Shown here in pieces: positions 36,851-49,419 of a stretch of DNA of 64,000 nt. The stretch covers positions 137,794,277-137,858,276 of the forward strand of contig OX352761.1 in assembly GCA_947095585.1 (NCBI GenBank), given 5' to 3'. Made by a program: the position numbers and the translations under genes. This DNA comes from Nephrocerus scutellatus (taxonomy: Eukaryota; Arthropoda; Insecta; Diptera; Pipunculidae). Every line of letters begins with the position of its first letter. Position 1 is the stretch's first letter. Under the pieces are notes generated by a model. That model was given only the letters and a program-made list of their open reading frames with translations. It had not been told where the DNA came from and did no database searches.

Positions 36851-37054
36851 AAAATAATTATTACGGAGCCAGAAAATAGCCCCGAACTAAAACTGATTCA
36901 CAAATATGACCATGGTAACGAAAACGGCTAAATGATTTAGGAATTTTCTCATGGAACGTATGTTCACGTATGGACTTGTATAGAGCTCGTGCTACACAGA
37001 AGCTAGTCAAAGCTAGTCCAAAGGTATCTTACCAAACTCAGAATATTATATATA

Positions 37055-37446
37055 CAGTCCGGTTCACTTAATTAGACGCACCTAAAAGTTTTCTGTAAAT
37101 CTCTTCTCTTCTTTTTAATTTTCATAACAGAAAACAAAATTAGCACAAAGTAGAGAGAGTAATCAATACTCAATAAAACACACATGAATGCATGCTTGGA
37201 GAGAGGAACCTAACGGTACATTTTTTTTTCTTTTTTTTGTAAATGACCTCAAAGCAACCACACTTTTTCGGTTCATTTGATTTGACGCATCTTCAAAATG
37301 AAAGAAAACACACGACACAAGAGATTATTTTACTTTTTTAATTTATTTTGAACTTTTTAGTAGTGCGTAGCACCTCCGCACTTTAAAATAACTTCGAAAA
37401 TTCTCCTCTTCATAGATTCATATAAAGATTTTAAGTAATCCAATGA
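37055..37446 (-). mobile_element. Tc1/mariner 3' remnant with transposase C-terminus
   Basis: Terminal sequence CAGTCCGGTTCACTTAATTA begins at 37055 directly after TA, as expected for Tc1-type ends. On the minus strand, 37446-37357 encodes DYLKSLYESMKRRIFEVILK, then CGGATHY and stop. This is the usual C-terminus of Tc1-like transposases. The catalytic part is missing, because the sequence passes straight into a LINE near 37445. Confidence 0.78.
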
Positions 37447-38403
37447 ATGCATGATTGAGCAGTCCCTTGAATACAAACAATACACTCTTGCCACCTTCCT
37501 TGAGATAGAAGGCGCTTCCAACAATGTTCATATTAATGCCATTCAGGAGGCTCTTACTGAGTTGGGGATAGAGCAACTCCAAAATCAGTGGATCATCTCC
37601 ATGCTAGACAGCAGAGAAATCCATGTTAATTTGGACGGTAGTAACATGAGCAAATCAGTCAACAGAGGCACTCACCAGGGAGGGGAAATATCGCCCTTAT
37701 TGTGGCTGATTGTTATAAACAAGGTCCTTAAGTTATTTGAGCTGGATGGGACAAAAGCTGTAGCATATGCCGACGACGTGATGATTCTTGTGTCAGGACA
37801 GGACCCTTCAGTGATTAGTGAATTCATGGAAAGGGCTCTAGGGAAGGTTAGCTCCTGGGCTACCAGTTGTGGACTTGGAGTTAACTCTAGGAAAACTGAA
37901 ATGGTACTTTTCACCGCCAAGTCCAAAATACTGGTTTTTGCCTTCCCGAAGCTTAATGGTCAAAGACATACCCTTACCTCAGAGGCTAAATATCTCGGCG
38001 TGATCGTCGATAGGAAACTCTGCTGGAAGTCAAGCATAGAATTCAGGGTTAAGAAAGCATGTATTCCCTATAGGCCTTTAACAAAACCACCCGTAAGAAA
38101 TGGGGCCTGCAGCCGAGGATGACACTTTGGCTGTACACAGCGGTTATACGACCCATTCTTACCCGAAGTGGTGCGATAGTCTGGTGGCCGACGATTAACA
38201 AAAAGTACAATGTTACCAAGCTAGGCAGATTACAAATAACAGCAACTGTTGTGATAACTGGTGCACTAAGGTCTTGTCCTACCGATGCTCTCAATACCAT
38301 TTTACACTTTAAATATACTTTTTGCAGAAGCTGCAGGGATGTCAATGAGAGGGAAACCCTCATCCATTATCCTTACAACTGTCCAGCCCGTCTTTATGAA
38401 TAG
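37447..38403 (+). mobile_element. Non-LTR reverse transcriptase fragment (R1/LOA/I-like)
   Basis: A 223-codon open stretch at 37451-38122 carries motif A FLEIEGASNNV, motif B RGTHQGGEISPLLW, motif C AYADDVMILV and the thumb-side KYLGVIVDRKLCW. A frameshift near 38085 moves the frame to MTLWLYTAVIRPILTRSGAI at 38119, which continues to about 38400. Motif A has Glu and Ser where Asp and Phe are usual (FLDIEGAF), so the enzyme would be dead. The 5' end is cut at the Tc1 junction. Confidence 0.82.
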
Positions 38404-39555
38404 TTTGAGATTGTGAACACTGATTCACTTTAACTAACGTCGTCAACATATTTGCACATAAAACTGCTTTCAGTTGTAAAGTTTGAATTTTGTTTAAAGA
38501 AATATAGATGTTATGCAATTTGTAAGATTTGGGCAAACAATAATACTCATTACTATTTTACACAAATTTCCTTGTATTTATTTTTATTTAATTACTTCCT
38601 CGTTACTTTCAAGTATTTATGTGTACTTACATTTGATCTAATTAATTGTATTGTTTTAATACTTTACTCAAAGTACATTTTTTTAATTACGGTATAACGA
38701 GTTTTTTTTTTTGCTTTCGAAATACAAATTTTTATTGTTTCACACAAGTTAATTTAACCTAATACCTACTATTTGTTAATAAGGAAATTTTAAATTTTAC
38801 TAAAATTAAAATTTTATTTCCATCCAAATTGTTGGGCCATCTGTAAAACAAATAGTTGAGATATTTTTATTTGCAAGACATTTTGTATACTAAAAGCTAT
38901 AATGTATTTCAACAAAAAAAAAATATTTTAATTACATATAACTGTGTAGGGATGACAAAAACAAGCTTTTTGTAAAATTGTAGTTTTTCTGGAAATCACA
39001 ATGCTACTGTTTAACATTAATAAATACCTGAACATATGAAAGCAGATAATTGGTTAGAAAAAATGTAAACATTTTTAGTTTTCAATGAACGGATAATGCA
39101 TTTTTCAATAACCGTATTTCATAAAACGATATACGACAAAACAATTAAAAAAAAACTGTGCTCCTGTGAAGACAGTCACTGTCGTTTCATTTGCTTATCA
39201 TTTCCGAATTTATTTTAAACATTGGGAAATAATTGTGACTTTGTGAAGAGTAAAAGTAATAATTTGCTTTTATCATTTGTTACGGTTTTGAATACAAATA
39301 CAAATAAAATGTGTGCTATGCTGTGTTGAGCTAAATTCGGCGCATGGGAAACATTCAGCTTCATTCAGTTCAGCTGCATTATTTCATATATTTATGCGGT
39401 GAACTTGCACCGAACAGCATATCATCTTGTCTATTCTAATTACTTTTAATAGTTTTGTTTTTCCTGTTTGATTAAAAGCTTCAATTATTGTTTTTTATTT
39501 TTTGTTGGTTGTTTGATACGATTTTTTACTGTTTTTTAAGTATATGTACTACTGA
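38404..39555. other. Gene-free AT-rich interval downstream of PP5
   Basis: No exon or element was recognised. It must contain the PP5 3' UTR, at the right-hand side on the minus strand. Confidence 0.4.
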
Positions 39556-42537
39556 CTACGTAAGTAAACTCATTAAGCTATTTGCATACGCCATGGGTTT
39601 AACATCAGGATGAGGCTTTAACGAATAGAAAGAAAATAACGTAACATATAAATGCAATGAAAAGAAATTAATGAAAAATTTATCTTACCACAGACTCAAA
39701 CGACGTAAATTTCGGTTTTAAATCATTTCCTTTGATAGTGATAAAAGCTCCCATATTACACATTGTATCGCTATTAGATTGGTGATGGTAATTATCTAAA
39801 TTATAATAATTGAAAGAAAGTTTTATTTACCAGTAATTTGGAGCCGAAAAGACCGTTATACATTGACCGTCATGACTCTCCTCATAGCCATTATCCTTAA
39901 CCTCGTGACTCCTCACAACATAATTCAAATTATTTCGCGTGCAAAATGCCTCCGTAATATCTGGACCAAATTGGATGCCAACACCACGTTTCGATGGACC
40001 GCGGCCAGGCCATACCTGTGGATCCGACCACAGTAGCTCACACATAAGCCCCTCCTCTGGTGGCTGGCAGTTTCGGTCAATGCGGCGCAAATCATCTAAT
40101 GTTACATTATCGCTCGAGAAGAGACCACCGTGCATAACAAGAATTTTATTATTTATACAATGACAAAGTGGCAGCCAATTGAATACTTGGGTAAACATAT
40201 CGGCCATTGTACTCGTATATTTTGCAGTAACTTCGCCGGTAAAGCCGTACATTTGATTCATGTTGATACTCTCGTGATTACCTGTTGTTTTTAAATGAAA
40301 TTAAAAAAAAATTATGTAACTCACTGTATAAGATTAAGGTGTCTGTCAGTGAAACCGACACACTTAGACCAGTAATTGTCCATTGCGATCAATGTATAAG
40401 AAATGTTATCTTTCTAAAATATAAGAAGTTAGTCTCTCAACACAGTATAATTAGTTATTTTAAAAATGATGGATACGTTCACCATTTAGATTAAAAAAAA
40501 CCATTTAAAATTTCTTCAAGAGAGACTAATGCACACAAATATTAACAAATTCCATCAAAGAAATAAACTTACCCCTTGATAAATAAAAATGATTTGGATA
40601 AAGCAGCTTAAAGCCAAATAATGTGAATATACATTCCACCGAGAATGAGCCTCTATCGACGAAATCCCCATTAAAGAGGTATGGATTTGTTGGCGAAGGC
40701 AAACCATTTATCTTAAAAATGTTCATTAGATCATAAAACTGACCATGAATATCACCGCAAATTGTGAATTTCGATTCATCGGGCACATTTATATCGACTA
40801 ATGAAGGTTGCGTACGCAAGTAGACATCAATATCGCAGAGGATCTGATAGGTTAAAAGGATCCATTTAAAATATATATTACACTATTTAATTCAACACCC
40901 ACCTTATATGCATACTTGCGATGCAATTTCTTTTGATTCTTATAGTGTTCCATAAGGTTTTTCATGAAATCCAATGTCACCTTTCCCTCTTCGAGTGACG
41001 GGCCGTTGTAGTCGTCTTCAATTGCTACAGAATGAAATATATTGTTCGTGTAATTACACGTAGACTTTTAAGTACAATACTTACTGATATTTTCCAAATC
41101 TCTAAACATTTCCGACAAAGTCTTTTCTGGTTTATCGACAGCAATCGCTCGCTCGAAAGCACGCATCTTAACAATTTTGTTACATTCCGTGAATTTCATT
41201 TTAGCATCTTTGTCTGTAGGTCGACATTTGGAAACCTGTTATCGATCCCAGATATAAGCATTAGGCAATTAAGTAATATTATTATCGTCTTACATATTCA
41301 AAGTCTGACAGAGCTTGCTTGAATTTTCCTAGCGACATATGGGCGGCTGCACGTCTATAATAGCCCTTGATGTAAGAAGGGTCTACTTTCACCGCTGAAA
41401 TTCCATCCTGCAGGGCAAAACCAAAACTCTCCTGACGTAAATGAGCTAAACTGCGATTTGCAAAATAAATCGCACTACTTGGATATAATTCTATGGCTTT
41501 GGTGTACATTTCTATTGCTTTCGTAAATTCCTTAGCTACAATGGAATCGAAAATATTGTATGAATTGTGGAAAATAAATCATTAGATATGATAGTGACTT
41601 ACGAAACTTAGTATAAACGAAATTAAAATAGAATTATTTAAGTATCTAACTGAATACAGTATTAAACGCTAATTTAATACTAACGTAAGATGTATAGAAG
41701 ACTTTTACACCAGCTTCCCATTCACATTCATAATAAAAATAAAAATAATTAGAAATAATTACTTTATGTAGCTGTAGCATAGAATAACATCACAGCAAAT
41801 TGAAGCTTTGCTTTGCGTAAGTTCAAATGTTCAAAGCATAAGTCAGGAAACTTATTACTTTAATGTTGTAAATTATGCGGGCTAAGCTAAGCTCTTATTT
41901 TAGGTAAGGTACATATTAGAAATTCCCCTTACGCTATATAAAATAGTTTAATAGTTTATGTACAAGATCAAGTACAGGTCTATACGTTCAAGAACTTTTG
42001 AAACGTAAGGAATGAGAATTACGTCCCCCGTTTGTTACTAAGCACATAATATATATTTTTTAGTTTTTTAGTCAAGTTATTGTTTCATATTTTAAGCTAG
42101 TTCCTGTATGTCTTCTGCTTATGGCGAGAACATCAGCAAACATAGACTTGGGTTTCATTAGCAAAATTTCATTGAAAATCTGGTTCTCCTATGAAAATGT
42201 CCTGTGACAACCTTGCACTCGCCTGCGGGCAGGAAACCTTAAACTTGCTTATTACAAAATCCAATTCATATTTATCATTTTGTAGGTTAGATCACATAAT
42301 GGCTTAACACAAATAAAAAAGCATTATATGAATAAAAATGATCATTTTCGATAACTTACTTTTCAAAAAAATGTTTCCCTGATTTTTGAAATCTTCAGCT
42401 AAAGCTATGTTTTCTGGATTATTCGTTGTGGAGCCTTCTGTTTCACCCGCTGCTGTATCTGCTGCAGGTAAATACTCCGCAACTTCTTGATTTTTCTTGT
42501 CATCATTTTGCATTAGCGTTGGCATTGGCAAAGACAT
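39556..42537 (-). CDS. PpD3: PpD3: serine/threonine protein phosphatase 5
   Basis: Metallophosphatase of the PPP family with an N-terminal TPR domain that binds HSP90 and restrains the catalytic site. Eight exons join in phase: 42537-42360, 41535-41294, 41235-41085, 41024-40903, 40843-40573, 40281-39831, 39770-39689 and 39615-39556. They give 518 residues, the size expected for a fly PP5. TPR repeats occupy ~45-180 ([47 protein letters not shown]). Metal-site motifs are GDIHGQ (~261), GDFVDRG (~289), RGNHES (~321) and VMHGGLF, with [11 protein letters not shown] near the end. The C-terminus [17 protein letters not shown] is the PP5-specific autoinhibitory helix. The split Cys codon at the exon 6/7 junction restores the canonical SAPNYCD, confirming the splice. 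Confidence 0.96.
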
Positions 42538-45337
42538 TGCTACTTTCAATTATTCAAACTTGACAAATAATAATGACAAGAGGCAAAATTAATTAATTTT
42601 TTACAAATCTATTTACAAAAGTTTCCGAGCTTGCTGCTGCAGTTAAAAATTGCAAGTGCATAAACTGGGTACAATTTTTTATTTTTGTTGGTCGATGGAC
42701 AGTTTTTCCACGGTCGCTTTGTAGACTCCGATGAAAACGATGATAGTTAAAAATGTCAATGTCTAGTGTGAATAGAAATAAATTTAACAAATTATTTTAT
42801 TTCGCAATTTTGCAAAATACAAGTTTAAAATATTAATTTATCATCTACACATTACCATCAACATGCAAATATAAATCTAGCGCCAGAAAAACCGAAAACC
42901 GATCAACGAATATAGTCCAACCAACGAAAAAATAAAACTACAGCGACAGCGACTACCCGCTGATAGCCTGACATATTGGTCATGTGTCAGTGCAAAGTGC
43001 TAGGGTAGGTTCCGATAAATGCCTGTTGGCAACGCGGAACATCAGCTATTTAAACATGTGATAAATGGCCGTGCGTTCACATACTTTTGCCCAGTTAATA
43101 AATGCAAATAAAGGGCTAATAGTATCAACAGATTAAATTAAAACACTTTTCTAACAAAACATTTCATATTTTCTAAAATCAAAATATTTGTCATAAATTC
43201 CAAATCATCAAATACGTTCACGACATCATTAAATTTAGTTAATAATATTGATTATTATTTATTTTAAAGCCTTTTTTTATATCTTCATTTAATCTTACTA
43301 CTTAACTAACGATTTGTTTATTTAAAATTATAATATAAATTTATGTCAATATTTCGGTCTTGCTGAAAATTTTCAAGGCAAAAATAATTTTTAAAGTGAC
43401 TTTCCTGACAATTCAGAAATTAATGAAAATTTTAAGAAATTTTTTATGTCACTTTCTTTATTCTAATTAAAAATAAAAATACTGAAAAACGTTCGTGACA
43501 GTCAATTATTAAGTATATTGATTAGGTTAATACACATAATTATTGTGTAATTTTTGGGAAATTTTTTTTTATAATGTATACTTTAAAGGGATTTACACCA
43601 TTATAGGTCCCGATTTTTTTTATTATTTATTTCAATATATGTTTCTACATATTTACATTGCATAGCCTCAAGTAAGGGATTAAAAATAAAATTATAAAGA
43701 ACATAAATTAACTTTTTATTGCTAACAATTCATTTTGACAAATAGACAAATAGAAATAATCGTGTATCCACTGGACGTATCGAAGCCGTACCACACCATA
43801 CGTTTGTTTGGTCCTCCGATAAGCTTATGCCTTTTTTGACCTGGTAGGTGGCGCTGGATTCGAGATATTTTTAAATAATGATTGTGCATATATATGTAAC
43901 CTCAGCACACCTAAACCACTGGACCTTTCTTAGCGATATTCACAATATATGTTCTATCAGTACCCCGATAAGATTATATTTTTTTGTTTGGTATGTGGCG
44001 GAGCATACAGGGGCAAAGCTAAAATGAATGTGACGTTTTTCCTTAAAGGAGTTCATATTTACCAACCGATTTTTATGAAATTTTCAATGTTCATTATTGG
44101 CTAGAGAAGGAAAGTTACCTTCTACCTCCTACGGCTGTATAAATTGTAAAATGTTAATATCAGCCACATTTGCAAACCGATTTTTATGAATTTTTCAATG
44201 CATATTATTGGCAGGTTGGAAAGGTTTAGGAAACAGCTAGTAATACTATAGAAATCACAGTGTAATATAAAATAAGATATTAAATAAAACTCATGCGTCC
44301 TTTCCAGAACCTTGAGATCTCACTAATAAAAAAATAGACCTCCTACATCTCATGTGCTGAACACAAAATATCTTACCAAAAAATTTAGTCTAGATTTCGG
44401 TAGATTTATTGGATTGAGTCATCACTATTTTTTGACAACACATACTTGCATTTTAAATAGATATGGTCCCGTACTTAAAATAATTATTGCTTCTTGTTAC
44501 GCCTTTTTACTCAAAAGCTCGAAAAATATTTACTAGTGCGAGTGCGAAAGTTAATTTTTCGCACGTTTTGTATGTGAATTTGTGTCGAAATGGATGCACA
44601 AATGCCGCAATGACGATAAGAATGATAACAAATGTTTTTATTTTAAAATTGTAACTTAAGCAAACAAATCGAGTGCACTTTTGTAAAATTGAGTGCAGTA
44701 TATTTGCATTTTTCTATCAAAATGCAAATGAATGTTGAGTTTTGGCGTAATATATTTGCCAGTTTCTGCCAAGACAACAATTTTGAAAGATTTAATGTAA
44801 ATTGTGTCTTTTGTTAATTTATACTACTAAAAGTACGGTAACTGACCTAATATGATAAATTCATTAAATGTGATAGTGTCATATGGGCCTTATGTAACCT
44901 ATTTCCAATTCGATATGCTGTCAAGGTGTCAAGCAAAAATGAAACATGCTTGCGAGGTGCGACGATTAAATGAAATAAATAAAAATCTAGTTTATTAATC
45001 TGGTTCTTGTTCTTGCCAGTTTCAGTTACCAGTTCCTAGTTGCCATTTATTTTATCACCTTGCCAGGTTACCACGTTGATGGATTGGCATTCAATGAATT
45101 AATGTTATATTTATTTTAATATTTTTGTTTGTTTTTGTTTCCATGTTCTGCTTTGCTGAAGAAGTGCAGTGCAATAAAATATAAATATCTGAAAACGGTA
45201 TTTGGCTAAGTTAAAAAAGAAAGAAAGTCAATAGTTTGTATATTGTCTTTTAATAGAGTAAATTATCAAAAAGTCATCTAGCGCAAAGTGAACGATATTC
45301 AGGTTATTACCACTTTCTACTCGACGACACGGGCATT
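42538..45337. other. Gene-free interval between PP5 and the C14orf119-like gene
   Basis: The two flanking genes diverge, so both promoters lie here, but no core element was identified with confidence. A 111-bp partial duplication is visible: aaccgatttttatgaa followed by tttcaatg and attattggc occurs at 44064 and 44175. Confidence 0.45.
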
Positions 45338-46001
45338 ATGTCAATGAACAACTTAACCGCTGAAGGTGAGTTCCGCTATGTAATCCAGTGGTTCAACGAA
45401 TGGAGCGAATTGCAACGTGACGATTTTATTCCAATTCTGATTGAATATCTTACCAAGGAAGCGCCGGGCATTTATGTTAATGGCGTTGTAAGCGGCTTAG
45501 CAAATACCGACTTCATGGACAAGCCAATGAGTTTATTTCAGTGTCGAGTAAGGAAAACGAGCTAACAGGTTGTGGAAGCTTTTATTAATTGTGTACTTAC
45601 AGATAAAGCTTTTTAAGGAATGGACTCCCAAATGGCCAGAAGATATGAAACAAAAACTTAAAGAAAAAATCCTTGAACTGGACACGAAAGTTGGTGAGAA
45701 AATCACCGAAGAGCTGAGGGGAGATACTGCACTAACTGAAGTTCCTACAGAATCTGCATTGACCATACCAAATGGAAGTGTTATAATAAATCCACTCACT
45801 GATGAAGTGATTTCTACAGCAGTAGCCCTAGTAGAAGAAACAGAAATAGCACTCAATAGTGCTGCAATCGTAATCGTAAGCGCAGATACAAGCGAGAATA
45901 AAGCTTCAGAAGCTGAACAGGATGAAGTTGTCGAACAGGTTGTTCAGGAATTGGATGCAACGGTTTCGATAAACGAAGAAGTTCCTTTAATAGTTGCTTA
46001 G
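45338..46001 (+). CDS. C14orf119-family protein with acidic C-terminal extension
   Basis: Two exons, 45338-45547 and 45603-46001, join in phase to 202 residues. The N-terminal ~105 residues match the layout of human C14orf119: YVIQWFNEWSELQRDDFIPI, then SLFQCRIKLFKEWTPKWPED. These are the paired W-x-x-W motifs of that family. The molecular role of the family is not established. The remaining ~95 residues are acidic, rich in Val, Ala, Glu and Thr (EVVEQVVQELDATVSINEE) and absent from the short human protein. No signal peptide or membrane segment is seen. The gene is small and stands alone, with transposon-like inverted repeats starting about 75 bp past its stop. Confidence 0.82.
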
Positions 46002-46074
46002 TTCATGATGATTTAAATGCATTAGATTTTCAAACATTTTGATTTAAATAAGGTTTTCGGTTGGCGTAATCCCG

Positions 46075-46946
46075 CTCACAATGAAAAACTTAAGACTTAA
46101 AACTTAGGGCCAACTATAATGGACTTGAGTTGTATTAATTTAGCTGATTTGAACGACTCATTACATGCAATTCGAATGTTGGTCGGTTTCGTCAAATGTT
46201 CCTTAACTTACGTGGGATTAAGCAAGGTGTCAGTGAAGTGAGACATTCGGTGCGGAAATTTGACAACTGAGAGAAATTGTGTGAAAAGCATGTATTTGCT
46301 AAAGTTCATTATGGATAAATTCAAGAATGAGAGAAATTATCTAAGCTTTTCGTTCGGCTTTGTCGTGAGAATAAGCCCACCGCAGCCCATTATAGTTGGC
46401 CCTTTAAACCTGAGAAGATCTCGCAAAATGAAGACATTAGTTTTAAGTTCTAACAGAAAAGTTTTAAATTGTGACAAACTTCATTGTTATTATAGCCGCG
46501 TCCGATTGGACTAATTTAAATGAATTAGTAGCTGTATGTGAAGTAACAGTAGTGAAGAGACTGTTCGATTAACAACTCTTCACTTCAGTTAATAATTGGG
46601 CGAAATTGGGCAACTGAAGTAAGTGAAGAGGTGTTCTGCTCGTGTAGTTACTTCAGATGAGTAACACCGACATTTATCTTTAGTGAAGAATAGCAATAGA
46701 ACAGTCTCTTCACTTCAGTAGCTTGTTTTAAGTCCAATTTAAGGCCAATCAAACGCGGCTTATATTGAAGTGTTAACAACAAGAACAACAAATATTTTAC
46801 ATTCCAAATGTTACGAACTTCATTTTGTATTTCTTGAAAAGTTTGTTAACTTAAGAACATAGGATCTACCAACATAACGAGCAGATTTTTTTTTGTCAAA
46901 TCCAAAATACATATAATCCTGTAAGTATTAAGTTTTTCATTGTGAG
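46075..46946. mobile_element. Foldback / MITE-like element with nested inverted repeats (872 bp)
   Basis: Outer inverted repeats are CTCACAATGAAAAACTTAAG (46075) and its near-complement ending at 46946 (aagtttttcattgtgag). Inside there is a perfect 17-bp inverted pair, agggccaactataatgg at 46106-46122 against 46387-46403. A second inner element spans 46490-46765. No protein is encoded. Target-site duplications are not clear. Confidence 0.6.
46490..46765. mobile_element. Inner foldback MITE (about 275 bp)
   Basis: Ends tatagccgcgtccgattgg (46491) and ccaatcaaacgcggcttata (46746-46765) form an imperfect inverted repeat. Within it, agtgaagagactgttc (46551) pairs with gaacagtctcttcact (46699-46714), forming a second stem. 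It sits inside the larger foldback 46075-46946. Confidence 0.6.
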
Positions 46947-46959
46947 AGCACCATAACTT

Positions 46960-47535
46960 GAAGATTTTAAGGCTAATGCCACACGAGCTCCAAAAAGGTC
47001 GCGCGGCAAATTGTCCACGCGCCCGGAGAAAATTTCGTTGTCACACGAGCTGCATTTTGACCGCGCGACAGCTTATTTTGCCGATCATGCTTGTTAGTTT
47101 AGTTTGGTTATTCAAGATGATAGATGAATGCAGTTCAAAATAATGTTTTATTTTTATATTTGTTGCAAAAAGAAAGAAAGAATCAATACGATCCATGATT
47201 TCCTTTCCTAAATTCATTAATTTAATTTATGTATTGCAACCGGGAAATTTAAAAATGCATTTAGACTCACCTTGCCTTTCAAAAAGTAAATTTTAAATGA
47301 GGCGCTCCAATTTAGACGCTCGTATGTTCATTCTGATAATAAAACAGTACCCCTCATGACGCACTACGATGCCTTTGAAAAATTAAATTTTAAATGACGC
47401 GCTCTTATTTGGACGCTCGTGTGTTCATTCTGATATATAATAGTACCCCTCATGACGCTCTACGGTTCGCGCGACATGAAGGGAAGTCGCTGCGTAAAAA
47501 AGGGCGCGCGACCATACCGACTCCTTTCAGCGCAA
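46960..47535. mobile_element. GC-rich repeat with inverted GGTCGCGCG ends and a 97-bp tandem duplication
   Basis: ggtcgcgcggc near 46998 and its approximate inverse gcgcgcgacc near 47504 bracket the region, and cacacgagct occurs twice near the left side. At 47274 and 47371 a ~97-bp segment is duplicated in tandem (gcctttcaaaaagtaaattt / gcctttgaaaaattaaattt, then gacgctcgt and cagtacccctcatgacgc). It is unusually CpG-rich for this window. Probably a non-autonomous element; family unknown. Confidence 0.5.
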
Positions 47536-49395
47536 ATAATTATTAGATAACTTAATTTTTTATCTTTTTTATTTATATTGAAAGAAAACAACCGAATGCA
47601 AACGTAGTACGTTTGTTTATAGGGGATGGTATAGGAAATTAAAATATTTACTTTTTACAAGAAGTGTAATAAGGGTTTAGAGTTAGCAAATCCAATCAAT
47701 TTTTCCTTAAATGTTTTTAATTTAAATATCCATATGTAAGGTCGTTATCATAGTCATACACTTTTGTCCAAATTTTAAAACGAAAACCATACAATTCATT
47801 AACATTACAAAACGATTGCAATACATATTCTTCAATACTTTGAGGTGGGTCATATGCACATTAGGACATAAAAGATTACATTTATATACAAATTATCGAA
47901 TGATAATGCTTTATTTATTCACATTTTATTTTTTACTCAATTCATAATTCTCAAAGATATATACTCGAACAACAAAATTAATTATAACATATTCATAAAC
48001 ATTCCTTACTTTGTATATGTATACTAAGGTATATTTATGTTTAATAAAAATAACTTTACCAGAACTTTTTTCATATACTTGAGTGTTTTTTTTTCTTCAT
48101 ATATTGATATTTCTCCCGATCCAATTCTGCTGCGGCGTTCTAAGATATGAAGTGTACATGCATACCAAGGCTGATCATCACTATGCGATTAACATTAGTT
48201 TCATTTGTGGATCATAGGGTGCAGTTATATGTGGGTATGCTTACAGAATAGAATGATATAAATATACAGTTGTTAGTAAGCCAGCAAAGCCTATCATAAT
48301 TTGCCTAGACAATTCTAATCCAGGATAACAAATATAATTAACAGAAAATGGTTGTACCATAAGGTATAGACTCTATTGAAAAGTCCTTCTTTGTAAAACC
48401 TACCTCTCGAAATGTCTAGACAATTCTAATCCAGGATACCAAATATAACTACAAGAAAATGGTTGTACTAACACTTACATACTTTAAAAGGTTTGGAACT
48501 CTCAACCGAAATATTGGAGTAAAATCTTAACATGGTAACATCAATTAATTTTCTAAACAAATGTGTGTTCCGCATAAGCTGTTTCACACAAACCCCTGTA
48601 CCAAAATAAAATACATTTTTATATCTTTTTCGGTGACAATTCTTCCCATTCCTTTAAAATCAAGTTCTTGTTCATGCGACCCATTTTAAATCTAACTCCC
48701 GGATATGATGACGTGATAATGGCGATGACGAGGTCACATTTACTTCGCATACAGAACATAAAGCGCATGGTACAGCTTTTGTGATTAATATGTTAGCTGT
48801 AGCGAAGTCATTGGTTTAAATATTTAAAATGTAATCAATCCGAATATCATTGCTCAGTTGTTCAACTTCGAGCCGGCACAGTGGGGATTTCCTCATCCCA
48901 ATAGCACATCTTCGTCGATTAAGAGCACTGAATAACCGAAGCAAAATTTACCACATTCGGATGGTATAGTTAACAAATTTAATCTGCACCTGATGATGAC
49001 TGCGCGTTCGGCCAAATACAAGATAGGTTTTATTATTATTCATAACGTAGAGGTGATCGCATTTTAAGTTCGAACTCGTTCGTCGTTGGAGGTAGTTAGT
49101 TGTACCGCGGTAGTTGTATTTTTGCTGTTGCTCGACTAAATTGTTCTGCCAACATGCATTAATTGACAGTGCGATAAGAAGAAACACTTTTGTGAGCTGT
49201 CCTGTTTGAAAAAAAAAATAATAATTTCTCGTCTGGAATATATTTTACCTGTTTTATATTTGGGTGTATTACCCTGCACAAATATAAATACAGACTGAAA
49301 AAACAAGTTTTTTGTTCCATACATAACCCTAAGTTTGTTTATTACATTGTGTCGTATTTTAAATTGAAACAATTTGCATAAAATATAAAAGAAAT
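47536..49395. other. Gene-free interval upstream of the CLIP protease
   Basis: No gene was recognised. A ~112-bp partial tandem duplication lies at 48303 and 48415 (tctagacaattctaatccag, then aaaatggttgta). The adjoining word aaggtatagactc with ttgaaaagtccttctttgta at about 48360 recurs at about 49770 inside the protease intron, marking another dispersed repeat. Confidence 0.45.
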
Positions 49396-49419
49396 ATGAG
49401 CAAATATAAAACACTCAAT

